Origin: Limiplasma sp031556335 | GTDB lineage: Bacteria; Bacillota; Clostridia; Christensenellales; Aristaeellaceae | NCBI GenBank assembly: GCA_031556335.1 | Contig: JAVBTE010000004.1 | Coordinates: 1 to 25,583 of the forward strand | DNA length: 25,583 bases | Direction: 5' to 3' | Part shown: positions 7,347 through 14,479 of the stretch, in pieces | Numbering within the stretch: position 1 is the stretch's first letter | How the letters are laid out: each line of letters starts with the position of its first letter | The notes under the pieces: model-generated | Seen by the model: only the letters and a program-made list of their open reading frames with translations | Told to the model about the DNA's origin: nothing | Databases searched by the model: none | Program-made: the position numbers and the translations under genes

Positions 7347-8438
7347 TCAATCCAAATAATCTTTCAGCTTCTTGCTGCGGCTGGGGTGGCGCAGCTTTCT
7401 AAGGGCCTTGGCCTCAATCTGGCGGATGCGCTCCCGGGTCACCTTAAACACCCGGCCCACTTCCTCCAGGGTGCGCTGGTGGCCGTCATCCAGACCAAAG
7501 CGCAGGCGCAGCACCTTCTCCTCCCGGGGGGTCAGGCTGTCCAGCACGTCCATCAGCTGTTCCTTCATCAGGGTGAAGCTGGCCGCGTCCGCCGGGGCGG
7601 GGGCGTCCTCGTCGGGGATGAAGTCGCCCAGATGGCTGTCCTCTTCCTCGCCGATGGGGGTTTCCAGGGAAACCGGCTCCTGGGCGATCTTGATGATCTC
7701 CCGCACCTTGCTTTCGGAAATGTTCATGACGTGGGCAATTTCGTCGGGGGTAGGCTCCCGGCCGTACTCCTGCAACAGCTGCCGGGAGACGCGAATCAGC
7801 TTGTTGATGGTTTCCACCATGTGCACAGGAATGCGAATGGTGCGGGCCTGGTCGGCAATGGCCCTTGTGATGGCCTGGCGAATCCACCAGGTGGCATAGG
7901 TGGAGAACTTGTAGCCCTTGCGGTAATCAAACTTGTCCACCGCTTTGATAAGGCCCAGGTTGCCCTCCTGGATCAGGTCCAGAAACAGCATGCCCCGCCC
8001 CACATAGCGTTTGGCAATGGATACCACCAGGCGCAGGTTGGCCTCGGTCAGCTTGGCCTTGGCCTCCTCGTCGCCCTCCTCCATGCGCTTGGCGATGTCA
8101 ATTTCCTCTTCCGCCGTCAAAAGCGGCACCTTGCCGATCTCTTTGAGGTACATGCGCACAGGGTCGTCAATGCTGACGCCCTCGGGCACGGAAAGGTCGA
8201 TCTTCTCCGGCTCCACCAGTTCTTCCGGCGGAACGGGATCGAACTCGTTAATCACGTCTACGCCCATGCTTTCCAGCGTTTCGTAGATCTTGTTCATCTG
8301 GTCGGCGTCAATTTCCAGCTCCATGGCCTGGTTGGCCACTTCGTCCCGGGTCACGGCGCCTTTCAGCTTGGCGTCCTCGTATAGCTCGTTGAGTTTCAGC
8401 TTGATCGCCTCGGGCGATTGGTTACCGCTCAACTTCAT
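7347..8438 (-). CDS. rpoD: Primary sigma factor (SigA / RpoD)
   Basis: The housekeeping sigma factor that directs RNA polymerase to -35/-10 promoters. Its roughly 363 residues match the short Firmicutes SigA type. In order: a reduced region 1.1, region 1.2 (DDPVRMYLKEIGKVPLL), region 2 with NLRLVVSIAKRYVGRGM and the -10 reading segment FSTYATWWIRQAI, region 3 (HMVETINKLIRVSRQLLQEYG), and region 4 with the -35 reading helix (EEVGRVFKVTRERIRQIE) and the terminal RHPSRSKKLKDYL. It lies 22 nt after dnaG, the conserved macromolecular-synthesis order. The start is uncertain: GTG 8441 and ATG 8438 lie almost on top of the AAGGAG site, while TTG 8432 has ideal spacing. Confidence 0.95.
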   Translation of the reverse strand: MKLSGNQSPEAIKLKLNELYEDAKLKGAVTRDEVANQAMELEIDADQMNKIYETLESMGVDVINEFDPVPPEELVEPEKIDLSVPEGVSIDDPVRMYLKEIGKVPLLTAEEEIDIAKRMEEGDEEAKAKLTEANLRLVVSIAKRYVGRGMLFLDLIQEGNLGLIKAVDKFDYRKGYKFSTYATWWIRQAITRAIADQARTIRIPVHMVETINKLIRVSRQLLQEYGREPTPDEIAHVMNISESKVREIIKIAQEPVSLETPIGEEEDSHLGDFIPDEDAPAPADAASFTLMKEQLMDVLDSLTPREEKVLRLRFGLDDGHQRTLEEVGRVFKVTRERIRQIEAKALRKLRHPSRSKKLKDYLD

Positions 8439-8463
8439 CACTCCTTCACATGGGAAAGACCAG

Positions 8464-10209
8464 TCATTTGGAGGGTTTCTTCATATCCATCAGCCGTTTG
8501 GTCAGTTCATAGGCCCGGGCGCTTTCCTTGCCACGCTCTTCTTCCGGCAGGTTTGGCAGGCTTTGCTCAATGCGCTGCAATTCCTTTTCCAGCCTTGCGC
8601 CCCGCATTTTGTAGAGGCATTCCTCGGCCATGTGCATCAGGCCCTCGTCGTCCAGGTGGGTGTCAATGCCCAAAATCTCTCCCACCAGGGCCCGGCTCTG
8701 GTCGTCGGTTTGCCGCTCCATGAGGGCCGCGGCGCTTTCACCCGCAAGCAACGCCTCACATAAAGAACGAAGCTCAGGGTCCTCAAATTCCTCCGCCCCA
8801 ATGCTCCCGTGGGGCAAGCGTCCCGTTGCCAGCACCGCCAACAGCGTGCAGGCGGGCCAGTCCACCTGTGCCGACACTTTTGCTTTTTGGCCAAAGCTTT
8901 CCCGCTTTTCCGCGATTGTATGCTGCCTTGGGGGCGTCACGCCCATTTGCGCCAGCAGCACCTCGCGGGCAAACCCGCTTTCCAGGGAAAGCCGCTTGAG
9001 ATAATTTTCCAGCTCTACGGGCTCCTGAACGGTTTTCAGTACTTCGGCGCAGGCCTTTGCATACTCCGTCCGGCCCTCTTCGGTGCTCATGTCGTGCTGG
9101 TCTTTTTCCCGAAGCATCCGGTACCATACGCCGGAAATGGGTTTCAGCCCTTGAAAGGCTTCCACGCCCTCCTGGCGGATATACTCGTCCGGATCAAGCC
9201 CTCCTGGAAAGTCCAGCACCTTTGCGGGAATCCGCTCGGCTTCCAGCACCTGAAGCCCGCGAAGAATGGCCTTTTGCCCCGCGCTGTCGCCATCATAGGC
9301 GAGGTGCACTTCCGGGGCATAGCGGCTGAGCAGCCTGGCCTGTTCGGGGGTCAGCGCGGTTCCCAGCGTTGCGGCAACGCCTTCCATCCCATATTGGGAC
9401 AGCGCCACCACGTCCATATATCCCTCCACCAGAATGACCCTTGAAAGCCCCCGCGCCTTGCGCAGCAAATTGGCCGCAAAAACGTTATAACGTTTGTTAA
9501 ATGCGGGGGTGTCGGAGGTGTTGAGATACTTGGGCATGGCGCCCTCCATGGCGCGGCCGCCAAAGCCGAGCACATGGCCGTAGGCGTCGATAATGGGAAA
9601 CATGGCGCGGTTCCTGAACATGTCGAAGGTTCGTCCGCCCCGCGTAACCATCAGCCCGCCCTGCACCAGCTCGTCCTCGGTAAAGCCCTGATGTTTCAGA
9701 ACCTCGCCGATCTTGGCGCCTTTGGGCGCCGCGCCGATGCCAAAGCGGCGGATCACCGCGTCGCTGAGGCCACGCTTTTTGAGGTAGGCCAGAATCTCCC
9801 GGCCCTCTTCTTCCCACAAATGCTGATGATACAATCGTGCTGCTGCCTGATTGGCCAAATAGATGCGCTCTTTGAGCGACCGGCGCTGTTCATAGGCAGG
9901 GTCGTTTTGCATTTCCGGGAGGGGCATGTGAAACTGCTCCGCCAGATAGGCCACCGCTTCCTGGAAGGTAAGCTTTTCGATTTCCATAATGAACTGAATG
10001 ACGCTGCCGCCCGCTTTGCAGCCAAAGCAATGGTATAGCTGCTTCTGCTCGTCCACCGAAAAAGACGCCGTCTTTTCGTTGTGAAACGGGCACAGACCTG
10101 TATATCTATGCCCGTTCTTCTTCAGCGGCACATACGCGGACACGATCTTCACGATGTCCGCCCGTGCGCGTAACTCATCCAGCCACGCGGTTGGGAACCT
10201 TCCAGCCAT
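8464..10209 (-). CDS. dnaG: DNA primase
   Basis: DnaG makes the RNA primers for chromosome replication at the fork, working with the DnaB helicase. The 581-residue protein shows the N-terminal zinc-binding domain (CPFHNEKTASF then CFGC), the catalytic core with the TOPRIM signature (RVILVEGYMDVVAL followed by LAYDGDSAGQKA), and a C-terminal helical region that should bind the helicase. The start at 10207-10209 was chosen because MAGRFPTAWLDELRARADIV matches the conserved primase N-terminus; two upstream in-frame ATGs would add up to eight residues. It lies between dgt (140 nt away) and rpoD (22 nt). I saw only a weak promoter candidate in the dgt-dnaG gap. Confidence 0.96.
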   Translation of the reverse strand: MAGRFPTAWLDELRARADIVKIVSAYVPLKKNGHRYTGLCPFHNEKTASFSVDEQKQLYHCFGCKAGGSVIQFIMEIEKLTFQEAVAYLAEQFHMPLPEMQNDPAYEQRRSLKERIYLANQAAARLYHQHLWEEEGREILAYLKKRGLSDAVIRRFGIGAAPKGAKIGEVLKHQGFTEDELVQGGLMVTRGGRTFDMFRNRAMFPIIDAYGHVLGFGGRAMEGAMPKYLNTSDTPAFNKRYNVFAANLLRKARGLSRVILVEGYMDVVALSQYGMEGVAATLGTALTPEQARLLSRYAPEVHLAYDGDSAGQKAILRGLQVLEAERIPAKVLDFPGGLDPDEYIRQEGVEAFQGLKPISGVWYRMLREKDQHDMSTEEGRTEYAKACAEVLKTVQEPVELENYLKRLSLESGFAREVLLAQMGVTPPRQHTIAEKRESFGQKAKVSAQVDWPACTLLAVLATGRLPHGSIGAEEFEDPELRSLCEALLAGESAAALMERQTDDQSRALVGEILGIDTHLDDEGLMHMAEECLYKMRGARLEKELQRIEQSLPNLPEEERGKESARAYELTKRLMDMKKPSK

Positions 10210-10349
10210 GGTTGTTTCACCCATCCTATTCATTCGCCGCGCCCGGATACATTCCTGCTACCCCATCCAACAAATTCTGACAAGAACCGCCATGCCCCGC
10301 CGGAAAACTTTCCCTTCACGCCTTCCCAGCGCAAATCCCAACCGGCCCG

Positions 10350-11366
10350 TTACCGCTTGGGGAAGGCATTGGGCACAAAAAGCTCAATGAAGGTATCGAT
10401 GGCGTAGCGGTCGGTCATACAGGCGATAAAGTCGCACACGGCCTGCTCGTTCCCTTCCGTATAGGCAATTTCCACGTACTCCCCGGGCATTTGCTCCGGA
10501 TGTTCCAGATAATGGTGAAAAAGGGACGTCAGGATCGAATCGCAGCGGAGTTCTTCCTTTTTTCGCCAATCATCGAGATATACCTTTTCAAAAAGGAACT
10601 CCCTCAGGTCGTCGCTGGCCTCCCGCACCGCCTCGGACATGCGCACGAAGGGCTGGTTCCGGCTTGCCTTCACGATGTCCAGAATCATGGTGTTGATGCG
10701 TTCCCCGTGGGTTTCTCCCAGCACGTTCAGGCACCGCCTGGGGAGTTCGAACGCCTTGATGATGCCGCCCCGGATGGCGTCGTCAATGTCATGGTTGATG
10801 TAAGCGATGCGGTCGGCCCGCCGCACGCACCAGCCCTCCAGGGTGGTCGGCTCCTGCTGGCCGCTGTGGCACAGGATGCCGTCCCGCACCTCCGCCGTCA
10901 GGTTCAGGCCCGCGCCGTCATTTTCCAGCCTTTCCACCATCCGCAGGCTTTGCAGGTTGTGCCGAAAGCCGCCTTGCATCAGGCCGTTCAGGGTGCTCTC
11001 CCCGATGTGCCCAAAGGGGGTGTGCCCCAGGTCGTGCCCCAGGGCGACGGCCTCGGTCAGGTCCTCGTTCAGCCGCAGGGCCCGGGCCAGGGTGCGCGCC
11101 ACCTGGGATACCTCCAGGGTATGGGTCAACCGGGTGCGGTAGTGGTCTCCCAGGGGGGACAAAAATACCTGGGTTTTATATTTCAGCCTGCGAAAGCTTT
11201 TGCAGTGGATGATGCGGTCCCGGTCCCGCTGAAAGGCGGTGCGCACCGTGCAGGGCGGAACCTCGCGCCGCCGCCCGGCGGATTCACTGCTGGGCATGGC
11301 GTAGGGCGACAGGCGCTCCCGCTCCTCTCTTTCAAGCTCCTCCCGGATGGTCGGCTCCTTCTCCAT
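10350..11366 (-). CDS. dgt: dGTPase-family HD-domain triphosphohydrolase
   Basis: A 338-residue HD-superfamily phosphohydrolase of the Dgt type, which cleaves dNTPs to nucleoside plus triphosphate and so tunes the dNTP pool. The first metal histidine lies in RLTHTLEVSQVA, the HD pair in GHDLGHTPFGH, and a later aspartate in RRADRIAYINHDIDDAI. The N-terminal stretch of about 40 residues is charged. The ATG at 11364-11366 is preceded by GAGGAGG at a 7-nt spacing. The dgt-dnaG-rpoD order is a known Firmicutes arrangement linking nucleotide supply with replication and transcription. Substrate preference among dNTPs is not predictable here, so "dGTPase-like" is the safest reading. Confidence 0.92.
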   Translation of the reverse strand: MEKEPTIREELEREERERLSPYAMPSSESAGRRREVPPCTVRTAFQRDRDRIIHCKSFRRLKYKTQVFLSPLGDHYRTRLTHTLEVSQVARTLARALRLNEDLTEAVALGHDLGHTPFGHIGESTLNGLMQGGFRHNLQSLRMVERLENDGAGLNLTAEVRDGILCHSGQQEPTTLEGWCVRRADRIAYINHDIDDAIRGGIIKAFELPRRCLNVLGETHGERINTMILDIVKASRNQPFVRMSEAVREASDDLREFLFEKVYLDDWRKKEELRCDSILTSLFHHYLEHPEQMPGEYVEIAYTEGNEQAVCDFIACMTDRYAIDTFIELFVPNAFPKR

Positions 11367-11925
11367 GAACGCGCCTCCTCAGGTTCCAATGAATCGTTCA
11401 TTACCTATATACCATGTATATCGCTCTTTTTCCTTTTTATGGCGGTATTGTTTCCGTTTCGTTGCCGTTTTTTGCGGGGAGCGCCGGGCTTACGAAATTA
11501 CCTGTTCCCGAAATCCTTGCCTGTTCCGCGCCTTACCCTCTTCCCAGGTTTTCCTCAAATTGCCAAAACTTTCCGGCGCTCCTATCCTATCCCAAAAATG
11601 TATCGTATATGCGGCAATCATGCACCTCGGGCAAAGTGAAGCCCCCTTCCGCTGTCAGTGTATCACATGATCCGACAGAAGGGGTGCTTCAAAAACCGGG
11701 CTTTTTCATATGCAAGCCGAGTCCTGGATTATCAGCCAAGCCACACGTCACGTAATACACCCTGACATTTGCATTTGATATTTCCTGTTCGACTTTGCAT
11801 ACGCAATAATAAATTTGTGGATTACCAAATCAGGTCACTGGCAATAAAATGTACCCACCGATACGGACCATAAACCTAGCAACGCAACGCTATCAAATCC
11901 CCTTTTGTTTGAAATGCCCCATGCA
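11367..11925. other. Non-coding boundary region between core genome and mobile DNA
   Basis: I see no convincing gene here. Base composition falls from clearly GC-rich on the left to AT-rich by about 11700, marking the edge of the conserved chromosome. It must carry the dgt promoter on the minus strand, but I found no box pair better than chance. The one clear structure is the imperfect inverted repeat at 11639-11689, listed separately. The open frames on the plus strand lack ribosome binding sites and protein-like composition. Confidence 0.6.
11639..11689. repeat. Imperfect inverted repeat at the composition boundary
   Basis: The left arm AAGCCCCCTTCCGCTGTC (11639-11656) pairs with the right arm GACAGAAGGGGTGCTT (11674-11689), with a small bulge and a 17-base loop. 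It could be a terminator-like hairpin, a regulatory stem in the dgt leader, or the scar or end of an insertion. No flanking direct repeat was found. Confidence 0.45.
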
Positions 11926-12390
11926 TCACGGAATACACATAAACCTGCTCAAGATGTTCGCTGCCGAAGCGTTTGAGAGATGCCTGACGCTGAAAAGACC
12001 CGCTCCATTTTCCAAGTGTTGCGCGCCACTCGCAACATATGCACTGTGCGCTCCGCTTGAAAAATTTGTATCACACAGGTAATTGTTGAGGCCCGCCATA
12101 GAAGCGTTCCATTCATTTGGAAAGATCATCCATGGGTCTGATTCTACATAACCCAACCCTACTGCCAGATAGGGATAGGTGTTATCGTTTGACACCCCAT
12201 ATCCCCAAGGCCAGGCTTTATACCCTGCGGCATTTACGGTGTCCGTAAACAGGGCCGGGTTTTGGCAGTAGTAAAAATCTCGATAACTCCCCGTGGTTCC
12301 GTCCAGCCATTCATACGCAATGCCCCACCCATTTTCAATGCCCCGCCACAATACAGCAGTATATCCATCGTTACCGTGTGCATCCTGTCC
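11926..12390 (-). pseudogene. C-terminal fragment of phage tail-fibre-like protein with FGE/C-type-lectin fold
   Basis: On the minus strand the frame reads GNDGYTAVLWRGIENGWG, then AYEWLDG, YLCD, GAGLFSVRHLSNASAANIL and ends SRFMCIP. This is the pattern of the formylglycine-generating-enzyme/C-type-lectin-like domain that closes many phage tail and receptor-binding proteins (R-GIEN-WGN, W-DG, GAGLFS, SRL-type end). The frame has no start of its own: it runs into the RHS-like fragment in a different frame near 12390, so it is a stranded C-terminus. Such domains are also targets of diversity-generating retroelements, but no reverse transcriptase or template repeat is in the window. The family match is from memory. 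Confidence 0.6.
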
Positions 12391-12905
12391 TCTTCCGTCA
12401 CAACGCCAACGCGCCCATCCTCCAATTGCACTTCAGTGCCGGGGATCAGTTCGCCGGTTTCCGGGTCAGATTCGCTGCGCACAAGAACCACATCTTCCGG
12501 GTTCAGGGTCAAGCCCTTGCGGTACATGCCCTCCAGCTTCCGCCCGGCCTGCCATTCATACGTCCACCCGTCATAGCTCAGCGGGTTCCCGATCACATCA
12601 TACGTAATCCCCTTCCCGTCAAAGGCCGTCAGCTTGTCCTTCCAGGCATTGTCATCATAGCTGTAAATCACAGTTCTTTGCGGGGTCAGTTCCTTCAGCG
12701 AATTTGTCGTGTAAGCATACCGCTTCTTTTCCCGCATGTTCCCGCCCAGGTCATAGGTGTACCCCCACGTGGTTCCTCCCTGCCCTGCCGTCTTGTCCGT
12801 GGGGTCATTCACCCGCGTCAGCTGCCCCAGCCGGTCGTACTTGTCTTCAACCTTCTCCCCGTTGCGGGTTTCCTGCGTAATGTTCCCCACGTCATCATAC
12901 TCCTG
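12385..12905 (-). pseudogene. RHS / YD-repeat protein fragment
   Basis: The minus-strand frame contains repeated YD-type units: YDDVGNITQE, KYDRLGQLTRVNDP, YTYDLGGNMREKK, YSYDDNAWKDKLTAFDGKGI, YDVIGNPLSYDGWTYEWQAGR. These are hallmarks of RHS/YD-repeat proteins that form large shells around toxins or surface adhesins. An in-frame TGA lies directly before the first unit near 12905, so the upstream bulk of the gene is missing. After the last unit the sequence becomes LNPEDVVLVRSESDPETGEL, which is no longer RHS-like and may belong to another protein. The piece is too short (about 170 residues) to be functional and sits between two halves of a phage-type protein. Confidence 0.65.
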
Positions 12906-12978
12906 TCAAAAAGCACACATTTGACTGAAAATAAAGGAGTGATATAACCAAACCAATTATATAATACCGATAAAGATA

Positions 12979-13239
12979 TTAAGGAGGATATCCGGGCTCA
13001 CCTTCGTAGACAGTAACCACCCCAGCATTTGTAATATTGCAACGGCGTATTTTGCTGAAAATCGGCAGCGCATCGTAGTCAAATCTGCCCATCGAAGGAC
13101 CTACCGATGGAAGAGTAACTTTTCCAACAGAATCGTCCGTGGGAATCAGCAGTGCTGAACTGCTATTATACATCCATCGATACCACTGATATAGAGCAAC
13201 CGGCTGCCAGTTCGTGCCGTCATTCCAATCCTTCGTCAT
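12979..13239 (-). pseudogene. N-proximal fragment of the tail-fibre-like protein
   Basis: An 86-codon open frame without a ribosome binding site; the frame stays open upstream to about 13265. It contains YQWYRWMYNSS, PSVGPSMGRFDYD and IRRCNITNAGVVTVYEGEPG. The last pattern (I-RCN---G-V-A-YG-PG) is, from memory, typical of the N-terminal half of the same phage structural proteins that end in the FGE/lectin-like domain at 11926-12390. It stops abruptly at TAA right after GYPP, where the family would continue. Together with the C-terminal piece, this suggests one gene split by rearrangement, with about 80 AT-rich bases and the RHS fragment between. Confidence 0.5.
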
Positions 13240-13267
13240 GCAAAATTGAATATTGACGGGTCTTATT

Positions 13268-13627
13268 TCATGATTCCCATAGATTCATAGCTTTATGTTC
13301 ACGCATTGTCGCTTTTAAGGATTTCAAAGTATCGGTGATGACGAGTCTTTCAAAGTCGCTACAATCAGTCAAGATCGTTGTGATCTCTTGACTAGCGATT
13401 ATCGTAGAACCCGTTAGCTGTTCGGCGAGCAAGGCATCCGCTGGAACATATAGCGCGTTGGCTATTTGTACAAAAGTATCCAGGCTCATGCTCTTTTTAC
13501 CGGTTTCTATGTAGCTGACATAAGCTGGGGATTTGTCAATCAGCTCCGAGAACATCAACTGGGATAAATGGTTTTTCTTTCTAATAGTCATAATTCTGTG
13601 TCCAATGGCACGATAGTTCAAACTCAT
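13268..13627 (-). CDS. XRE-family helix-turn-helix regulator
   Basis: A 119-residue DNA-binding protein. Residues about 8-62 are an HTH_XRE domain: IGHRIMTIRKKNHLSQLMFSE, then the recognition-helix area SPAYVSYIETGKKSMSLDTF and IANALYVPADALL. The C-terminal half (TIIASQEITTILTDCSDFER onward) is a short alpha-helical tail, perhaps for dimerisation. The ATG at 13625-13627 follows a GGAGG site at 10 nt. It is transcribed away from the recombinase operon at 13868, with about 240 bases between that carry repeats resembling operators. Inference: it represses itself and the operon. No known effector domain is present. Confidence 0.85.
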   Translation of the reverse strand: MSLNYRAIGHRIMTIRKKNHLSQLMFSELIDKSPAYVSYIETGKKSMSLDTFVQIANALYVPADALLAEQLTGSTIIASQEITTILTDCSDFERLVITDTLKSLKATMREHKAMNLWES

Positions 13628-13660
13628 AGCAATAGAACCTCCAAAAAAATTTTCGGCTCC

Positions 13661-13666
13661 ATTATA
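13661..13666 (-). promoter_or_regulatory. Probable -10 box of the XRE regulator
   Basis: The minus strand reads TATAAT here, 34 nt upstream of the XRE start. The -35 region at 17-18 nt spacing (GGCTTA or GGGCTT) is poor, as is common for a regulated promoter. Two TAGCAT motifs lie just upstream (13671-13700) and could be regulator sites. Confidence 0.4.
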
Positions 13667-13771
13667 ATGTTAATGCTATAAGCTAAGCCCTATGCTATGG
13701 AAGCCAGTTGCAAGAATATTGACATCAAGCCGAATCGGGATGACGTTAGCCAATCCCTTTTTTGTTTAAAC

Positions 13772-13830
13772 ATAAACCAGAGGTCAACCACTTAACTTCT
13801 GGTTTATTCCTTTCTTGATCTCTGGTTTAT
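13772..13830. promoter_or_regulatory. Operator-like repeats upstream of the recombinase operon
   Basis: ATAAACCAGA (13772-13781) and TCTGGTTTAT (13798-13807) form a perfect 10-bp inverted repeat. TCTGGTTTAT occurs again at 13821-13830, directly repeated 23 bp on. The third copy touches a TATAAT -10 box at 13830-13835 and the second covers the expected -35 position. Binding of a dimer here would control access to the promoter. The divergent XRE protein is the obvious candidate binder (inference). Confidence 0.6.
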
Positions 13831-13835
13831 ATAAT
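13830..13835 (+). promoter_or_regulatory. Probable -10 box of the recombinase-ParB operon
   Basis: A perfect TATAAT lies 32 nt upstream of the first operon start at 13868. The matching -35 area (TTCCTT at 13807-13812, 17-bp spacer) is weak and lies within the operator-like repeats, fitting a tightly controlled promoter. Confidence 0.45.
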
Positions 13836-13867
13836 TCCAAGCACATGCTATGGACCGGAGGCGTATT

Positions 13868-14479
13868 ATGTCAGATTTGATCAGGCAAGACCTGGATATC
13901 GAACTTGAAGCCCTACCATCTTTTGATTTTGCGTTGAAAGCGGAAACCGAACAGCAAGCTCGGATAGCGGAACATCGGGCATGGCTGACAAGCATTAAGC
14001 GTGAACGCCCTCTACCAAAGCATAGCTATAAGGTTGCCGTCTATATCCGTTATTTTAATCAGACAAAATATGATGACTATCTTGAGGCGCATAAGCGGCA
14101 ATTTCTGAGTACCATCGCGCTTTGCCCCAATTGGGAGTTTGTTGGATTCTATGTCGACGAAGGGGCAACCGCGCCCAATATGGAGAGCGCTGAGGCATGG
14201 TCGCGGCTGCTTCAGGATTGTTGCGATGGGAAAGCCGACCTCATCATCACGCAAAAGGCGAGCAATGTTTCCAAGAAACACATGGAGCTCTGTTTCTGTG
14301 CCAGAATACTTGCCGCGCTCGCAAAGCCCGTCGGCATCTACTTTATTTCCGAAGATATCTATACTTTAGCTTCATATTACCGGGAGGAGTTGAAAGATCC
14401 GTTTTTCTTACCCTCCCTCGATTGCCGTATACTGCCCGATAATCATCCTGATTCGAGAGGCACGCCGCCAAATGATTGA
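13868..14479 (+). CDS. Serine-recombinase-like protein lacking the catalytic serine
   Basis: The protein has 203 residues. Residues about 54-170 follow the resolvase/invertase N-terminal fold and align with the next gene: VAVYIRYFNQT against the partner's AGYVRVST, NWEFVGFYVDEG against NWTLVRIYADEG, and CDGKADLIITQKASNVSKK against CRAGKIDIILTKSVSRFAR. The nucleophilic serine of the VRVS motif is replaced by Phe63, and the arginines of SRFAR are also lost, so it should not cut DNA. No DNA-binding recombinase domain follows. The start at 13868 has GGAGG 6 nt upstream and was chosen over ATG 13850. Its stop overlaps the next gene by 8 nt. It may be a regulatory or structural partner of the active recombinase (inference). 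Confidence 0.8.
   Translation: MSDLIRQDLDIELEALPSFDFALKAETEQQARIAEHRAWLTSIKRERPLPKHSYKVAVYIRYFNQTKYDDYLEAHKRQFLSTIALCPNWEFVGFYVDEGATAPNMESAEAWSRLLQDCCDGKADLIITQKASNVSKKHMELCFCARILAALAKPVGIYFISEDIYTLASYYREELKDPFFLPSLDCRILPDNHPDSRGTPPND

Noticed and set aside
7332..8384. A 350-codon plus-strand frame opposite rpoD
   Set aside because: rpoD on the minus strand has all sigma regions; the antisense frame shows no recognisable motif and no start site.
11347..11755. Small plus-strand frames upstream of dgt
   Set aside because: No ribosome binding sites, no conserved pattern, low-complexity composition.
11926..12905. A functional diversity-generating retroelement
   Set aside because: No reverse transcriptase, accessory protein or template repeat in the window, and the supposed target gene is broken.
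12979..13239. The 86-codon frame as a real small gene
   Set aside because: No ribosome binding site, the frame continues upstream of the ATG, and the pattern matches the inside of a larger phage structural protein.
13628..13867. Short repeats here as a CRISPR array
   Set aside because: Only three 10-base units with unequal spacing and inverted orientation; no cas genes.
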